A stretch of 64,000 nt of DNA. Origin: Bradyrhizobium sp. AZCC 1693. GTDB taxonomy: Bacteria > Pseudomonadota > Alphaproteobacteria > Rhizobiales > Xanthobacteraceae. The position numbers and the translations under genes are program-made. Under the pieces are notes generated by a model. It saw only the letters and a list, made by a program, of their open reading frames with translations, made no database searches and was not told where the DNA came from. Location of the stretch: contig NZ_JAZHSD010000001.1 in the NCBI RefSeq assembly GCF_036924745.1, positions 1,054,001-1,118,000 on the forward strand, given 5' to 3'. Positions 34,946-43,330 of this stretch are shown here, one piece after another; position 1 is the stretch's first letter; each line of letters begins with the position of its first letter.

Positions 34946-35437
34946 TTATCGCGCCGCAATCGCGGCAATAAACAGCGCGCAGGCCGCCGTGGACGAGACC
35001 GTCCGCACGTGGTTCCACAACGTCCAGTTCGTCAGATAGCGCGCCCACAGCGAGGACGCCTCGTGGCTTGCGGGTTCGGCCGCGGCAAGCGCGTTGTTCA
35101 GGGGCACGTTGAAGATCATCGTGACGACGAACATGCCGAGCACATAGAGCGCGCCGCCGGCCACCATCGCGATCGCGCCGGGCTCGCCCCAGCGCAACAG
35201 CGCAGTCACCGCCAGCGCGGCGCTCGCCGCCGTCGTCGCCAGGAAGATCGGCAGGAACAACGACTGGACGATCGCGATGTTGATCGCATTCATCGCCGCG
35301 ATGCCTGCCGCCTGCCCGATGCGGCCCAGCGCCGTCATGATGAAGGCTGAAAACGCGAAATAGAGACCGGCGAGCAGGCCGCAGCCAACAGCTGAAAACC
35401 ACAGCAGGCCAGTAATCAACATCTGCAGCATGATCAT
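34946..35437 (-). CDS. DUF1772 membrane protein (anthrone-oxygenase-like)
   Basis: A 163-residue protein with four predicted membrane helices (near residues 5-35, 48-80, 88-110 and 140-160). It has the DUF1772 features AGLYFAFSAFIMTALGR and TMIFNVPLNNAL. The family is related to anthrone oxygenases of polyketide pathways but most bacterial members are uncharacterised. Its ATG overlaps the stop of the NmrA-type gene (ATGA), so the two are translationally coupled and both lie under the TetR operator at 36.28 kb. Confidence 0.88.
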   Translation of the reverse strand: MIMLQMLITGLLWFSAVGCGLLAGLYFAFSAFIMTALGRIGQAAGIAAMNAINIAIVQSLFLPIFLATTAASAALAVTALLRWGEPGAIAMVAGGALYVLGMFVVTMIFNVPLNNALAAAEPASHEASSLWARYLTNWTLWNHVRTVSSTAACALFIAAIAAR

Positions 35438-36255
35438 GCCCTCCAGACACCGGTCGCCGCGGTTCGGCGGGCATAATCGGCAAAGTCCCGCGCGGGACGG
35501 CCGAGCGCCTGTTCGACGCCGTGCGCGACATCGGAATTGCGCCCGTCGAGCACGACGGCGAATAGTTCCAGCATGAGCTCGATGACATCGTCGGGCGCAT
35601 GGGGCCGCATGCGGGCTGCAAAATCTTCCGGCGCGACCTGCCGGTACTCGACCGGCCGACCCGCAGCGGCGGCGATCTCCGCGACGGCCTGCGCAAACGT
35701 CAGCGCGCGCGGCCCCGTCACCTCATAGGCCTTGCCGGCATGACGCCGATCCGTCAGGGCGGCGACGACCACCTCGGCGATGTCATCGGCGTCGATGAAC
35801 GGTTCGGGTACGGCCCCCGCCGGCAAGGCGATCTCGCCGGCCAGCACGCCGTCGAGCAGATAGCCTTCGGAGAAATTCTGGTCGAACCAGCTTGCGCGCA
35901 CAATGTTCCAGGGAACGCCGGATTGCTGCAACGCCGCCTCCGCCCGTTGCGCCCCCGGCTCGCCGCGGCCCGACAGCAATACGACGCGTTCGAGTCCGTT
36001 CTCACGCGCCAGCCGGCTGACCTCCGCGATCGCATCGGCAGCGCCTTCGACCGCAATATCCGGCTGGTAGGTGACGTAGGCCGTCGAGACGCCGGCAAGC
36101 GCGGCCGGCCATGTCTCGGGCCGGCTCCAGTCGAACGGAATGGGCGTCGAACGCGACACCGGCAGCGTTGGGACGCCGCTCGCCCTTAGCAGCGCATTGA
36201 CGCGCGCCCCGGTCTTGCCGGCGCCGCCGATAATCAGGATCGGAAGTTCTGACAT
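35434..36255 (-). CDS. NmrA-like NAD(P)-binding oxidoreductase
   Basis: A 273-residue atypical short-chain dehydrogenase of the NmrA/SDR type. The nucleotide-binding loop is ILIIGGAGKTGARVNALL. Family features VVLLSGRGEPGAQRAEAALQQSGVPWNIVRASWFDQNFSEG and IDADDIAEVVVAAL are present. The family either reduces quinones/NADPH-dependent substrates or senses redox state. I prefer the ATG at 36255, with AGGA five bases upstream, over the one at 36261. It is divergent from tetR and controlled from the shared spacer. Confidence 0.88.
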   Translation of the reverse strand: MSELPILIIGGAGKTGARVNALLRASGVPTLPVSRSTPIPFDWSRPETWPAALAGVSTAYVTYQPDIAVEGAADAIAEVSRLARENGLERVVLLSGRGEPGAQRAEAALQQSGVPWNIVRASWFDQNFSEGYLLDGVLAGEIALPAGAVPEPFIDADDIAEVVVAALTDRRHAGKAYEVTGPRALTFAQAVAEIAAAAGRPVEYRQVAPEDFAARMRPHAPDDVIELMLELFAVVLDGRNSDVAHGVEQALGRPARDFADYARRTAATGVWRA

Positions 36256-36274
36256 GATCATCCTTTCGGAACAT

Positions 36275-36321
36275 AATACGAGGATATCTCGTATTTGCCA
36301 AACCCGATAAACTCTCGTATT
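36275..36321. promoter_or_regulatory. TetR operator: perfect palindrome plus an extra half site
   Basis: AATACGAG (36275-36282) and CTCGTATT (36288-36295) form an exact dyad around 5 bases. Another CTCGTATT stands at 36314-36321, 26 bases on. The site is in the 101-base spacer between the NmrA-type gene and tetR, so one repressor can control both directions. Confidence 0.75.
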
Positions 36322-36356
36322 GATGACGTCAAGCCGCTTTTATGTGAGAGTGCCCG

Positions 36357-37010
36357 ATGCCGAGAGGAAAAGCCGGACAGAAAGCCGCCGAAGCAGGCGC
36401 GTCCGCGTTGGCGCGCCTCGTCCCGACCCAGCAGCGCAGCCGGGAGCGGTTCGAGAAAATTCTCGCATGTGCGGCCGAACTGATGGCTGAAAAAGGCAGC
36501 GAAGCCTTCCGCATGAGCGACGTCGTCGAGCGCAGCGGTGTGCCGTTCGGCTCGCTCTACCAATACTTTCCGGACAAGACCGCGATCATCGGCACGCTGG
36601 CGGAGCGCTACAACGCGGTTGGCCGCGATTGCGTCCGGCGCGACCTCGCCGCGGTCAGGAATGCGAGGGATCTGCATCCGGCTTTGTGTCGCATTACCGA
36701 CAGCTATTATCAGATGTTCATGGACGTGCCGGTCATGCGCGACATCTGGCAAGCGACGCAGGCTGACCGTTCCTTGCAAAAACTCGACGAGGAGGATGGT
36801 GTCTATCTCGCCGGGCTGCTCGGCGACGCGCTGCGGCGTATCGCACCCGACGCGCCCGCAACCGCCCTCGCCTCGTTTTCCCAACTGATCATGACGCTGA
36901 TCGCAGCAACTGTCCGCCACGCGATCACGCAGAACGCGAAGGAAGCCGTCCGCATCCTCACTCTGTTCAAGCGGATGCTGCCGAAGAATCTGGCCGCGCT
37001 GGAAATGTAA
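36357..37010 (+). CDS. TetR-family transcriptional regulator
   Basis: A 217-residue repressor with the N-terminal TetR helix-turn-helix (QQRSRERFEKILACAAELMAEKGSEAFRMSDVVERSGVPFGSLYQYFPDKTAIIGTLAERY) and a C-terminal all-helical ligand domain that includes SYYQMFMDVPVMRDIWQATQADR. It is divergent from the NmrA/DUF1772 operon with the palindrome between, the classical layout for local autorepression. The inducer is unknown; the oxidoreductase partner suggests an electrophile or quinone-like compound, which is a guess. Confidence 0.93.
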   Translation: MPRGKAGQKAAEAGASALARLVPTQQRSRERFEKILACAAELMAEKGSEAFRMSDVVERSGVPFGSLYQYFPDKTAIIGTLAERYNAVGRDCVRRDLAAVRNARDLHPALCRITDSYYQMFMDVPVMRDIWQATQADRSLQKLDEEDGVYLAGLLGDALRRIAPDAPATALASFSQLIMTLIAATVRHAITQNAKEAVRILTLFKRMLPKNLAALEM

Positions 37011-37057
37011 GGAAGCGGCCGAGACTTACTGCTCGAATACCGCCGCACAAGCCGGGC

Positions 37058-37171
37058 TCAGGTTCGGGCGCCGGCCGAGCCGCTCGCGATCAGGGTGAGC
37101 AGAAAACCGAACGCCGAAGCCCGGCGATAACGATGGAGCAGTGCCGCGCTTCGCGCAAACCTTGCCTTCAT
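37058..37171 (-). CDS. Possible 37-residue small protein
   Basis: ATG at 37171, TGA at 37058. It has a basic N-terminus (MKARFARSAALLHRYRRAS), a short hydrophobic stretch (AFGFLLTLIASGSAGA), then RT. GGGAG lies 8-9 bases upstream of the ATG. It could be a small membrane or exported peptide; no family is recognised. The bases 37172-37425 hold only a hairpin. Confidence 0.35.
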   Translation of the reverse strand: MKARFARSAALLHRYRRASAFGFLLTLIASGSAGART

Positions 37172-37270
37172 GGCCGCGTCTCCCTGAATCCTGCCCGCCC
37201 TGACAAGGCAGGCGTTATCCATGCGAATACGCGAACTAAATTTTGCAAGAAGTGATTTTTCTCACACTGG

Positions 37271-37288
37271 ACCCCGCCTGCGCGGGGT
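37271..37288. terminator. Short GC hairpin
   Basis: ACCCCGC and GCGGGGT pair across CTGC, followed by AAGTGTTTTC. It may end tetR transcripts, though it lies 260 bases past the stop. Confidence 0.35.
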
Positions 37289-37425
37289 AAGTGTTTTCTC
37301 GGGGAACTCAACACTTCAATAACCAGCTTTGCCGCGGTCGCCGAATCGTTAAAATTCGAGCGATCCGCTCAACCTGGAAAAAAAATACTTTTGCGACCAT
37401 CGCCTCCGGAACCCCGGAGAGCGCG

Positions 37426-37605
37426 ATGAGCGAAGCTGAATACAATTTGCTGCTGGACGTCGTTCAAACGGCTATTGCGCCAGCCCCGGAGGATGATTTC
37501 GTGGTCCAGACCCAGCGCTCTTATCCGTCGCCGCGTGCCGCCAACGATAACCGGGCCCCTTGGCCGTTGGTTCCGTTTCCTGATGGCTGGTACGCCGCCT
37601 GCTGA
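37426..37605 (+). CDS. Small hypothetical protein, 59 residues
   Basis: ATG at 37426 with GGAG 8 bases upstream. The protein starts MSEAEYNLLLDVVQTAI and ends with SPRAANDNRAPWPLVPFPDGWYAAC. The AANDNRAPWPLVPFPDGWYA end is reminiscent of short rhizobial proteins of unknown function. The open frame extends 45 codons upstream, but that part has no coding character. Confidence 0.5.
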   Translation: MSEAEYNLLLDVVQTAIAPAPEDDFVVQTQRSYPSPRAANDNRAPWPLVPFPDGWYAAC

Positions 37606-37630
37606 TCGCGGCTGGCCTCCTGCGGCCTCT

Positions 37631-37661
37631 CATATAATCGGTCTAAGCCATTGATTATATG
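37631..37661 (-). terminator. Hairpin directly after tRNA-Cys
   Basis: CATATAATC and GATTATATG form a perfect 9-bp A+T-rich stem with a 13-base loop, ending two bases from the encoded CCA of tRNA-Cys. It probably marks transcript end or 3' processing; no T-run is seen. Confidence 0.45.
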
Positions 37662-37663
37662 GA

Positions 37664-37737
37664 TGGAGGCCACGACCAGAATTGAACTGGTGTACACGGT
37701 TTTGCAGACCGTTGCGTAACCACTCCGCCACGTGGCC
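37664..37737 (-). tRNA. tRNA-Cys (anticodon GCA)
   Basis: Read on the minus strand, the acceptor GGCCACG pairs with CGTGGCC, followed by discriminator T and encoded CCA. The D-arm starts GCGGAGTGGTTACGC. The anticodon arm CGGTCTGCAAAACCG carries GCA (complement of 37703-37705). The T-arm is CCAGTTCAATTCTGG. U8 and the cysteine identity element U73 are in place. Confidence 0.96.
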
Positions 37738-37848
37738 CCATCGGGCGAACTCATATACGCCCTGCCCCGGATAGGCAACCAAGCAGCGCTGGTCCTGTGC
37801 CGTACTGGTTAGCAAACAGAGCCCGGATTGTGCAGCCCGGCCCGGCCA

Positions 37849-38076
37849 TCAGTCGGCGGACGTATCGCCGAGACGGTTGTTCCGAAGGCCCAGCTTGGCC
37901 GTCCTTGCGCGAATGCCCCCGACCGTCCGCTTCATTTCGAGCGCAATGGCTCTCGGCGGCTTGCCGCTACCGATCAATGATCGCAACAGGGCATCGTCTT
38001 CCGCAGTCCATTCAGCACCACTCAGTTGAAAGCGATCTTCGCGGCTGGCTTCCGCGGCTTGCGGCGCAAACCTCAC
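37849..38076 (-). CDS. Small SANT/Myb-like DNA-binding protein
   Basis: A 75-residue protein with one three-helix Myb/SANT-like repeat: WTAEDDALLRSLIGSGKPPRAIALEMKRTVGGIRARTAKLGL. The same fold begins GcrA and many small rhizobial regulators. The start is GTG at 38076, 13 bases after the stop of the membrane protein gene, so the two are probably co-transcribed. Target unknown. Confidence 0.7.
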   Translation of the reverse strand: MRFAPQAAEASREDRFQLSGAEWTAEDDALLRSLIGSGKPPRAIALEMKRTVGGIRARTAKLGLRNNRLGDTSAD

Positions 38077-38089
38077 CCAATCCAGCGTC

Positions 38090-38524
38090 TCATGGAAAAT
38101 GACAACGGATCCACAGAACGATCGCCCGCCCCTCGGACAAGGCGGCGGATTTGAGATGTCCCGCGCTGAACGTCGCCGGCAAGAATGCGTTCAGAGCGGG
38201 CCAGATGTCTCTGGCGATCGCATTGACGACATGCACATACAGCGACACGAACGGGCACGAAGCGATGGCGCCGACGGCAGCAATCTGCCAAAGCGGCAGT
38301 CTTCGCCCAGCTAGCTTGCTCACTAACTGGGTGACAAGGCCGGTCAGGCACCAGGGCACAATGGCGAGCGAGAGGACATAGACGGTCGCGCCGGCGCCTC
38401 CCATGATGGCTTTGTACGGCCCGAGAACGGCCGAAAGCATCGCCAGCACGATCGGAACACCGCAGAAGAAAACGAGATCGATCAATGCCTGTTTCGACAG
38501 GCGCAAATGCGCAACCAATTCCAT
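38090..38524 (-). CDS. Hypothetical membrane protein, four helices
   Basis: A 144-residue protein with membrane segments near residues 15-35, 40-65 and 78-105 and a weaker one near the C-terminus. The N-terminus (HLRLSKQALIDLVFFCGVPIVLAMLSAVLGPYKAI) reminds me of the sensor half of rhizobial LytTR-type regulators, whose DNA-binding half is missing here. It may be a truncated relative; the SANT-like gene follows on the same strand. Not a firm family call. Confidence 0.6.
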   Translation of the reverse strand: MELVAHLRLSKQALIDLVFFCGVPIVLAMLSAVLGPYKAIMGGAGATVYVLSLAIVPWCLTGLVTQLVSKLAGRRLPLWQIAAVGAIASCPFVSLYVHVVNAIARDIWPALNAFLPATFSAGHLKSAALSEGRAIVLWIRCHFP

Positions 38525-38687
38525 CCCGTTGCTCCGCTTGCATCCGACGCACCCTCATAGGGCGGACGAAAGAATGGAGCAACCTTCAGTCGCGCACGTC
38601 ACGAGACGTCACCGAGTCTCAGATCGGAACATCCGACCTGCCATTTGGCGCGTCCCGTCATCGACAGCTCGGTGACGGCCGTGCGAC

Positions 38688-38759
38688 CTAGAATACCCAG
38701 CTTATGGCCGCAACGACGAATGGCGCGGCCATCGCCAGGACCGGCCGCAGCCGGAACAT
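38688..38759 (-). CDS. Possible 23-residue hydrophobic peptide
   Basis: ATG at 38759 overlaps the TGA of the preceding gene as TGATG. The peptide starts MFRLRPVLAMAAPFVVAAI and ends SWVF: a basic start plus one membrane span. The overlap supports translational coupling. Nothing else supports it. Confidence 0.3.
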   Translation of the reverse strand: MFRLRPVLAMAAPFVVAAISWVF

Positions 38760-39238
38760 CAGGCGGCGAGACTGCTACCTGCGGCAATTTTCTTTTTGAG
38801 CGTCTCGCAGACGCTGCGGACCTCGGATGTCATCAGCGAACAATCCTCGATCTGCAGGAAGTAGCGCTTGCCTTCCTCGCGATAATTCGCCGCCAACTCC
38901 TTGATCTCGCTCACCGTGGCGTGAACGCCGGCAACCATCGCCTCACATTTCCTGGCGGCCTCGGTCAGTTCGGCACCGAGGGCTTCAATCTCTTTCACTG
39001 CCGCGTCGTACTCGCGGACCACGGCTTCGGCTGAGAGCTTGCCGACCTGGTTGACCCCTTCCTTGTGCTCGACGTAATCGGGCATCGGGCCTTTCGGCAA
39101 CGGACGATCGTGGCTCTCGGACACTCCTCGGAGGACGGGCCCTCGCCGAGTTCTGTTGATTATGTCGCCAATTTCACCTTCGAGTTCATCAGCGCTGAGT
39201 AATGGAGAGCGCGTGAGAATTTCTGTGCTTAAAGTCAT
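38759..39238 (-). CDS. Conserved hypothetical helical protein
   Basis: A 159-residue soluble protein. Residues 65-150 are strongly helical with heptad character (SAEAVVREYDAAVKEIEALGAELTEAARKCEAMVAGVHATVSEIKELAANYREE), suggesting a coiled-coil oligomer; KYFLQ-like KRYFLQIEDCSLMTSEVRSVCETLKKKI follows. The ATG at 39238 has GGAG about 9 bases upstream. I do not recognise a named family. The 206 bases before the DTW gene hold no feature I can support. Confidence 0.65.
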   Translation of the reverse strand: MTLSTEILTRSPLLSADELEGEIGDIINRTRRGPVLRGVSESHDRPLPKGPMPDYVEHKEGVNQVGKLSAEAVVREYDAAVKEIEALGAELTEAARKCEAMVAGVHATVSEIKELAANYREEGKRYFLQIEDCSLMTSEVRSVCETLKKKIAAGSSLAA

Positions 39239-39444
39239 CGACTAAGCTCCAAATTGTTACGCGGAGGTAAGGAATTTATCACCGTCAAGAGCCGTGTCAC
39301 CACTGTCCACAGCTGTTTCCGGGCAAACTAGGATTACCTATGTCTTGATGCCGACATTGGAACCTGGCGGGTAACGGTGCAACACTGGACACCCAGCGAG
39401 ACACACGCATCTCGTCGGCAGCCCTCTGGTTGAAAGGCCGGAAG

Positions 39445-40191
39445 TCAGCCCCGCTTGCGCCGCCGATAATCCCGCTTTTTTGGCTTCGGCGCGAGTTCCG
39501 GCATTTCGGCCTGCACTTCCCGATACCGCGCCAGCATACGGTCAAAGCTTGCGTTGAGCGTTTCCGCGATTTCAGGCCGCTTTTCGAGCCCGGCCAGCAG
39601 CAGGCCGGCGGCCTCGATGGTGGAAAGACCGTCGCCGCGCGGCTCCTTGCGGAGCTTGCCGTAACGCGACGGGCGTTTCGGGCCCAGAATGACCCGCTGG
39701 CACTTCAGCATCCACGCATTGCGCCACCACAGCGCCTTGGCCTGGCTCCAGGTTCCGTCGAGCAGAACGATGCCTTCGATATCGGAGAGGATGGCGCGCT
39801 GGTGCGGCTCCACTTCGCCCTTGCGGTCGATCGCGACGATCTCGGCATCGGTATCGAGATCGGCGACCTTGGCGGAGCCGAGATAAAGCACCGCCCAGCG
39901 AGAGGGATCATCGACCTTCCGTCCCAACGCCTTGGAGAGGCTTGGCCAGGACAGGCCGATTTTGACGACAGCATCCTCAAAATGCATCGCCGTCAGCCGC
40001 GCCGTGCCGAGCGCCCTGTCCTGCTCCTGCGGGTGCTGCAGGATCAGCAGCGAGATGCGGCTTTTGACCGGCGTAACGCTGTCGCAGATGCAGAGCGGCA
40101 GCGGCTTGCCGCAATGCGGACAGTCCGGGATCGCCTCTTCGGCGACGCCGGACTTGGCGACGCCGGACCTGGGATTGGCTTGTTCTGACAT
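39445..40191 (-). CDS. DTW-domain protein, tRNA-uridine aminocarboxypropyltransferase family
   Basis: A 248-residue member of the TDD/DTW superfamily, which adds 3-amino-3-carboxypropyl groups from SAM to tRNA uridines or acts on rRNA. An N-terminal zinc-ribbon-like CPHCGKPLPLCIC is followed by SLLILQHPQEQDRALGTARL and the signature LLDGTWSQAKAL (D-x-T-W). It ends in a basic tail (PKPKKRDYRRRKRG). Start at 40191 gives the family N-terminus after a 20-residue linker. It lies just downstream of the efflux operon on the same strand but is functionally unrelated. Confidence 0.87.
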   Translation of the reverse strand: MSEQANPRSGVAKSGVAEEAIPDCPHCGKPLPLCICDSVTPVKSRISLLILQHPQEQDRALGTARLTAMHFEDAVVKIGLSWPSLSKALGRKVDDPSRWAVLYLGSAKVADLDTDAEIVAIDRKGEVEPHQRAILSDIEGIVLLDGTWSQAKALWWRNAWMLKCQRVILGPKRPSRYGKLRKEPRGDGLSTIEAAGLLLAGLEKRPEIAETLNASFDRMLARYREVQAEMPELAPKPKKRDYRRRKRG

Positions 40192-40225
40192 CCGCCCGCT
40201 ATACGCTTCGTGGCCAGTAATTCAA

Positions 40226-43200
40226 CTATTCGGCGGGCGCGGCGACCGCGGCCGGCCGGGATCGCTGCCGCAGCCGATCGATCAGGAGATAGATCACCGG
40301 CGTGGTATAGAGCGTCAGGATCTGCGAAACGAACAGGCCGCCGATGATGGTGATGCCGAGCGGCCGGCGCAGTTCGGTGCCGGGGCCGGTGGCAATGACC
40401 AGCGGGATGCCGGCAAACAGCGCCGCCATCGTCGTCATCAGGATCGGCCGGAAGCGGACGCGGCACGCCTCGAAGATCGCGTCCGCCGACGACAGGCCGC
40501 GGGTGCGCTCGGCGTCGAGCGCGAAATCCACCATCATGATGCCGTTCTTCTTGACGATGCCGATCAACAGGATGATGCCGACAAAGGCGATCACGGTGAG
40601 CGGCGTATTCGTCACCTGCAGCGCCAGCAGCGCGCCGAGCCCTGCCGACGGCAGGGTCGAGATGATCGTGATCGGATGGGCGAGACTTTCATAGAGCACG
40701 CCGAGCACGATATACATCGCCACCAGCGCGCCCAGGATCAGCAGCGGCTGCCGCCCGCTGGTCTTGTTGAAATCGCCGGCATTGCCATCAAAACTGCCGC
40801 GGATGCCTTCCGGCATATGCAATTCCTCGACCGCGCGCTGAATGTTCGAGGTCGCGACCTCCAGCGGCACATCGGGCAAGAGGTTGAACGAGACCGTCGT
40901 TGAGGGAAACGACTGCGAGTGAAATACCGCAAGCGGCGACAGGCCGCGCTGGTAGCGCACCACGGCCGATAGCGGCACCTGGGCGTCGTTGGCGCCGGCC
41001 ACGAAGATGCGCTCCAGATTGGACGGATCAGCCTGGAATTTCGGATCGATTTCCAGCACCACCATGTACTGGTTGCGCTGGGTATAGATGATCGAGATCT
41101 GGCGCTGCGCGAACGCGTTGTTCAGGGCGTTGTCGATGTCCTGGACGCGAACGCCGAGGCTGGATGCGGTCTTGCGGTCGATCACCAGCGACAATTGCAG
41201 CCCGCCGGGGTCGCGGTCGCTGGAAATGTCGGTGATGCCCTCCACCGTCTCCATACGCTTGGCGACCAGCGGCGCCCATTTTTGCAACAGTTCGAGGTCG
41301 GTGCTCGACAGCGTATATTGATAGTCGGAATCGCTCTGCCGTCCGCCGGTACGGATGTCCTGCGCGGCGAACATGAACAGGCGGATGCCGGCTACCCGGT
41401 AGAGGTTCCTGCGCAGGCGATCGATCACCTGCGCGGTCGATAGGCCCGCCCGCTCCTCCGGCGGCTTCAGGCTGATGAACATCACGCCCCGATTGGACCC
41501 TCCGCCGCCCGGACCGCCGGGGCCGCCAAGCGAAGAACCGACGCCGGCCACCGCCGGATCGGCCATCACGATATCGGCCAGTTGCTGCTGCAGCCCGAGC
41601 ATCGCCTGGAACGAGGTGTCGGGGGATGCGCGCGTCGCGCCGATCACGAACCCGCTGTCATCGGTCGGGAAGTAGCCCTTCGGCGTCTTGATATAGAGCA
41701 CCACCGTCAGCGCGATGGTGGCAAAGAACACGAGTAGCGTGAGGAACGGGAACCCCAGCACCGCCCGCAGCGTCCAGGTGTAAAAAGCGACGATGCGCGA
41801 CAGCGTGCCCTCGACTAGGCGATCGAACCAGGTCGCCCGATCCGACGTCGCCTCCTTGATGTAGTGCGCGCAGATCATCGGCGTGATCGTGAGCGAGACC
41901 ACGGTCGACACCACGATGGCGAAAGTCAGCGTCAGCGAGAACTCGCGCAACAGCCGGCCGACGATGCCGTCCATGAAGATCAGCGGCGTAAAAGCTGCGA
42001 TCAGGGACAGGCTGATCGACAGCACGGTAAAGCCGATCTGCTTGGCGCCCTCGAGCGCAGCCGGATAAGGCGCCATGCCGTGTTCGAGGTTGCGGTACAT
42101 GTTCTCGATCATGACGATGGCGTCGTCGACCACGAAGCCGACGGAAATAGCGAGCGCCATCAGCGACAGGTTGTCGATCGAGAATCCGGCCAGCCACATC
42201 CCGGCGCAGGTGCCGGCCAGCGCCAGCGGCACCGAGACGCCGGCGGCAATCGTCGGCGTCAGCCGCCGCAGGAATGCGAACACCACCACCATCACCAGGA
42301 ACGCAGTCGCCAGCAGCGTGTACTGCATGTCGAGCACGCTGGCGCGGATGGTGCCGGTGCGGTCGACCAGGGTCGATATCTCCACCCCGCCGGGCAGCCA
42401 CTGCTTCAGTTCCGGCAACAGTGCCCTCACCCGGTCCACGGTGTCGATCACGTTGGCGTCGCCCTGCTTGGTGATCTGGATCAGGACCGCCGGCTGCTTG
42501 TTGAACCAGGCGATCGAGCGGCTGTTGCGGACGGAATCCTCGACGTCGGCGACGTCGGCCAGGCGAACGAAATTGCCGGCCGAACTCTTGACGATGATGT
42601 CGCGGAATTCGGCCGCGGTGCGCATCTGCCTGTTGGTCGAAATCGTCTCGCTTTGGCGGCCGCCGTTGAAGATGCCGACCGGGCCGAGCGGATTGGCGTT
42701 GATGATCGCGAGCCGCACGTCGTCGGTCGCGATCCCGGCATTCGACAGCGCCACTGGATTCAGCGCAATACGTACCGCCGGCTGGTCGGCGCCGGTGACG
42801 TTGACTTCGCCGACGCCCGGAACCTGCGAGATGCGCTGCGCGATCACGGTGTCGGCGACGTCGTACATTGCGCTGGTCGTCAGCGTCTTCGACGTCAGCG
42901 CCAGCACGAACACCGGCGCCGCTGCGGGATTTGCTTTGCGGAATCGCGGCAGCGACGGCAGATCGCTCGGCAGGTCCGCCAGTGAGGCGTTGATCGCCGC
43001 CTGCACGTCACGCGCGGCGCGGTCGATGTCGCGGCCGATCGAGAATTGCAACTGGATGCTGGTGGTGCCGAGCGAGCTGGTCGAGGTGATCTGGTCGAGG
43101 CCGGAAATCTGGCCGAGCCGGCGTTCCAAGGGGGCTGCGACCGTCGACGCCATCACGGAAGGATCCGCGCCGGGTCGGGTAGCGGACACCCGGATCATCG

Positions 43201-43330
43201 GGAAGTCGACATTGGGCACCGCCGAGACTGGCAAAAAGATATAGGCAACCATGCCGACCAGAAAGAGCCCGATCGCCAGCAGCGTGGTGCCAACCGGCCG
43301 CCGAATGAAGGGCTCCGAGATCGATGCCAT
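40226..43330 (-). CDS. mdtC: RND efflux pump subunit 2 (MdtC-like)
   Basis: A 1034-residue inner-membrane proton-driven multidrug pump of the HAE1/RND family. It has 12 membrane helices with two large periplasmic loops. The proton-relay pair is present in helix 4 (VGFVVDDAIVMIENMYRN). C-terminal family motif LMTTMAALFAGIPLVIATGPGTELRRPLG is intact. It starts directly after the stop of the other RND gene (TAGATG), and two different tandem RND genes after one fusion protein is the MdtABC arrangement, where MdtB and MdtC form a heterotrimer. Substrates cannot be read from sequence. Confidence 0.9.
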   Translation of the reverse strand: MASISEPFIRRPVGTTLLAIGLFLVGMVAYIFLPVSAVPNVDFPMIRVSATRPGADPSVMASTVAAPLERRLGQISGLDQITSTSSLGTTSIQLQFSIGRDIDRAARDVQAAINASLADLPSDLPSLPRFRKANPAAAPVFVLALTSKTLTTSAMYDVADTVIAQRISQVPGVGEVNVTGADQPAVRIALNPVALSNAGIATDDVRLAIINANPLGPVGIFNGGRQSETISTNRQMRTAAEFRDIIVKSSAGNFVRLADVADVEDSVRNSRSIAWFNKQPAVLIQITKQGDANVIDTVDRVRALLPELKQWLPGGVEISTLVDRTGTIRASVLDMQYTLLATAFLVMVVVFAFLRRLTPTIAAGVSVPLALAGTCAGMWLAGFSIDNLSLMALAISVGFVVDDAIVMIENMYRNLEHGMAPYPAALEGAKQIGFTVLSISLSLIAAFTPLIFMDGIVGRLLREFSLTLTFAIVVSTVVSLTITPMICAHYIKEATSDRATWFDRLVEGTLSRIVAFYTWTLRAVLGFPFLTLLVFFATIALTVVLYIKTPKGYFPTDDSGFVIGATRASPDTSFQAMLGLQQQLADIVMADPAVAGVGSSLGGPGGPGGGGSNRGVMFISLKPPEERAGLSTAQVIDRLRRNLYRVAGIRLFMFAAQDIRTGGRQSDSDYQYTLSSTDLELLQKWAPLVAKRMETVEGITDISSDRDPGGLQLSLVIDRKTASSLGVRVQDIDNALNNAFAQRQISIIYTQRNQYMVVLEIDPKFQADPSNLERIFVAGANDAQVPLSAVVRYQRGLSPLAVFHSQSFPSTTVSFNLLPDVPLEVATSNIQRAVEELHMPEGIRGSFDGNAGDFNKTSGRQPLLILGALVAMYIVLGVLYESLAHPITIISTLPSAGLGALLALQVTNTPLTVIAFVGIILLIGIVKKNGIMMVDFALDAERTRGLSSADAIFEACRVRFRPILMTTMAALFAGIPLVIATGPGTELRRPLGITIIGGLFVSQILTLYTTPVIYLLIDRLRQRSRPAAVAAPAE

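Noticed and set aside
32654..37737. tRNA-Asn and tRNA-Cys as ends of an integrative element
   Set aside because: No integrase is recognisable and no copy of either tRNA 3' end was seen elsewhere in the window.
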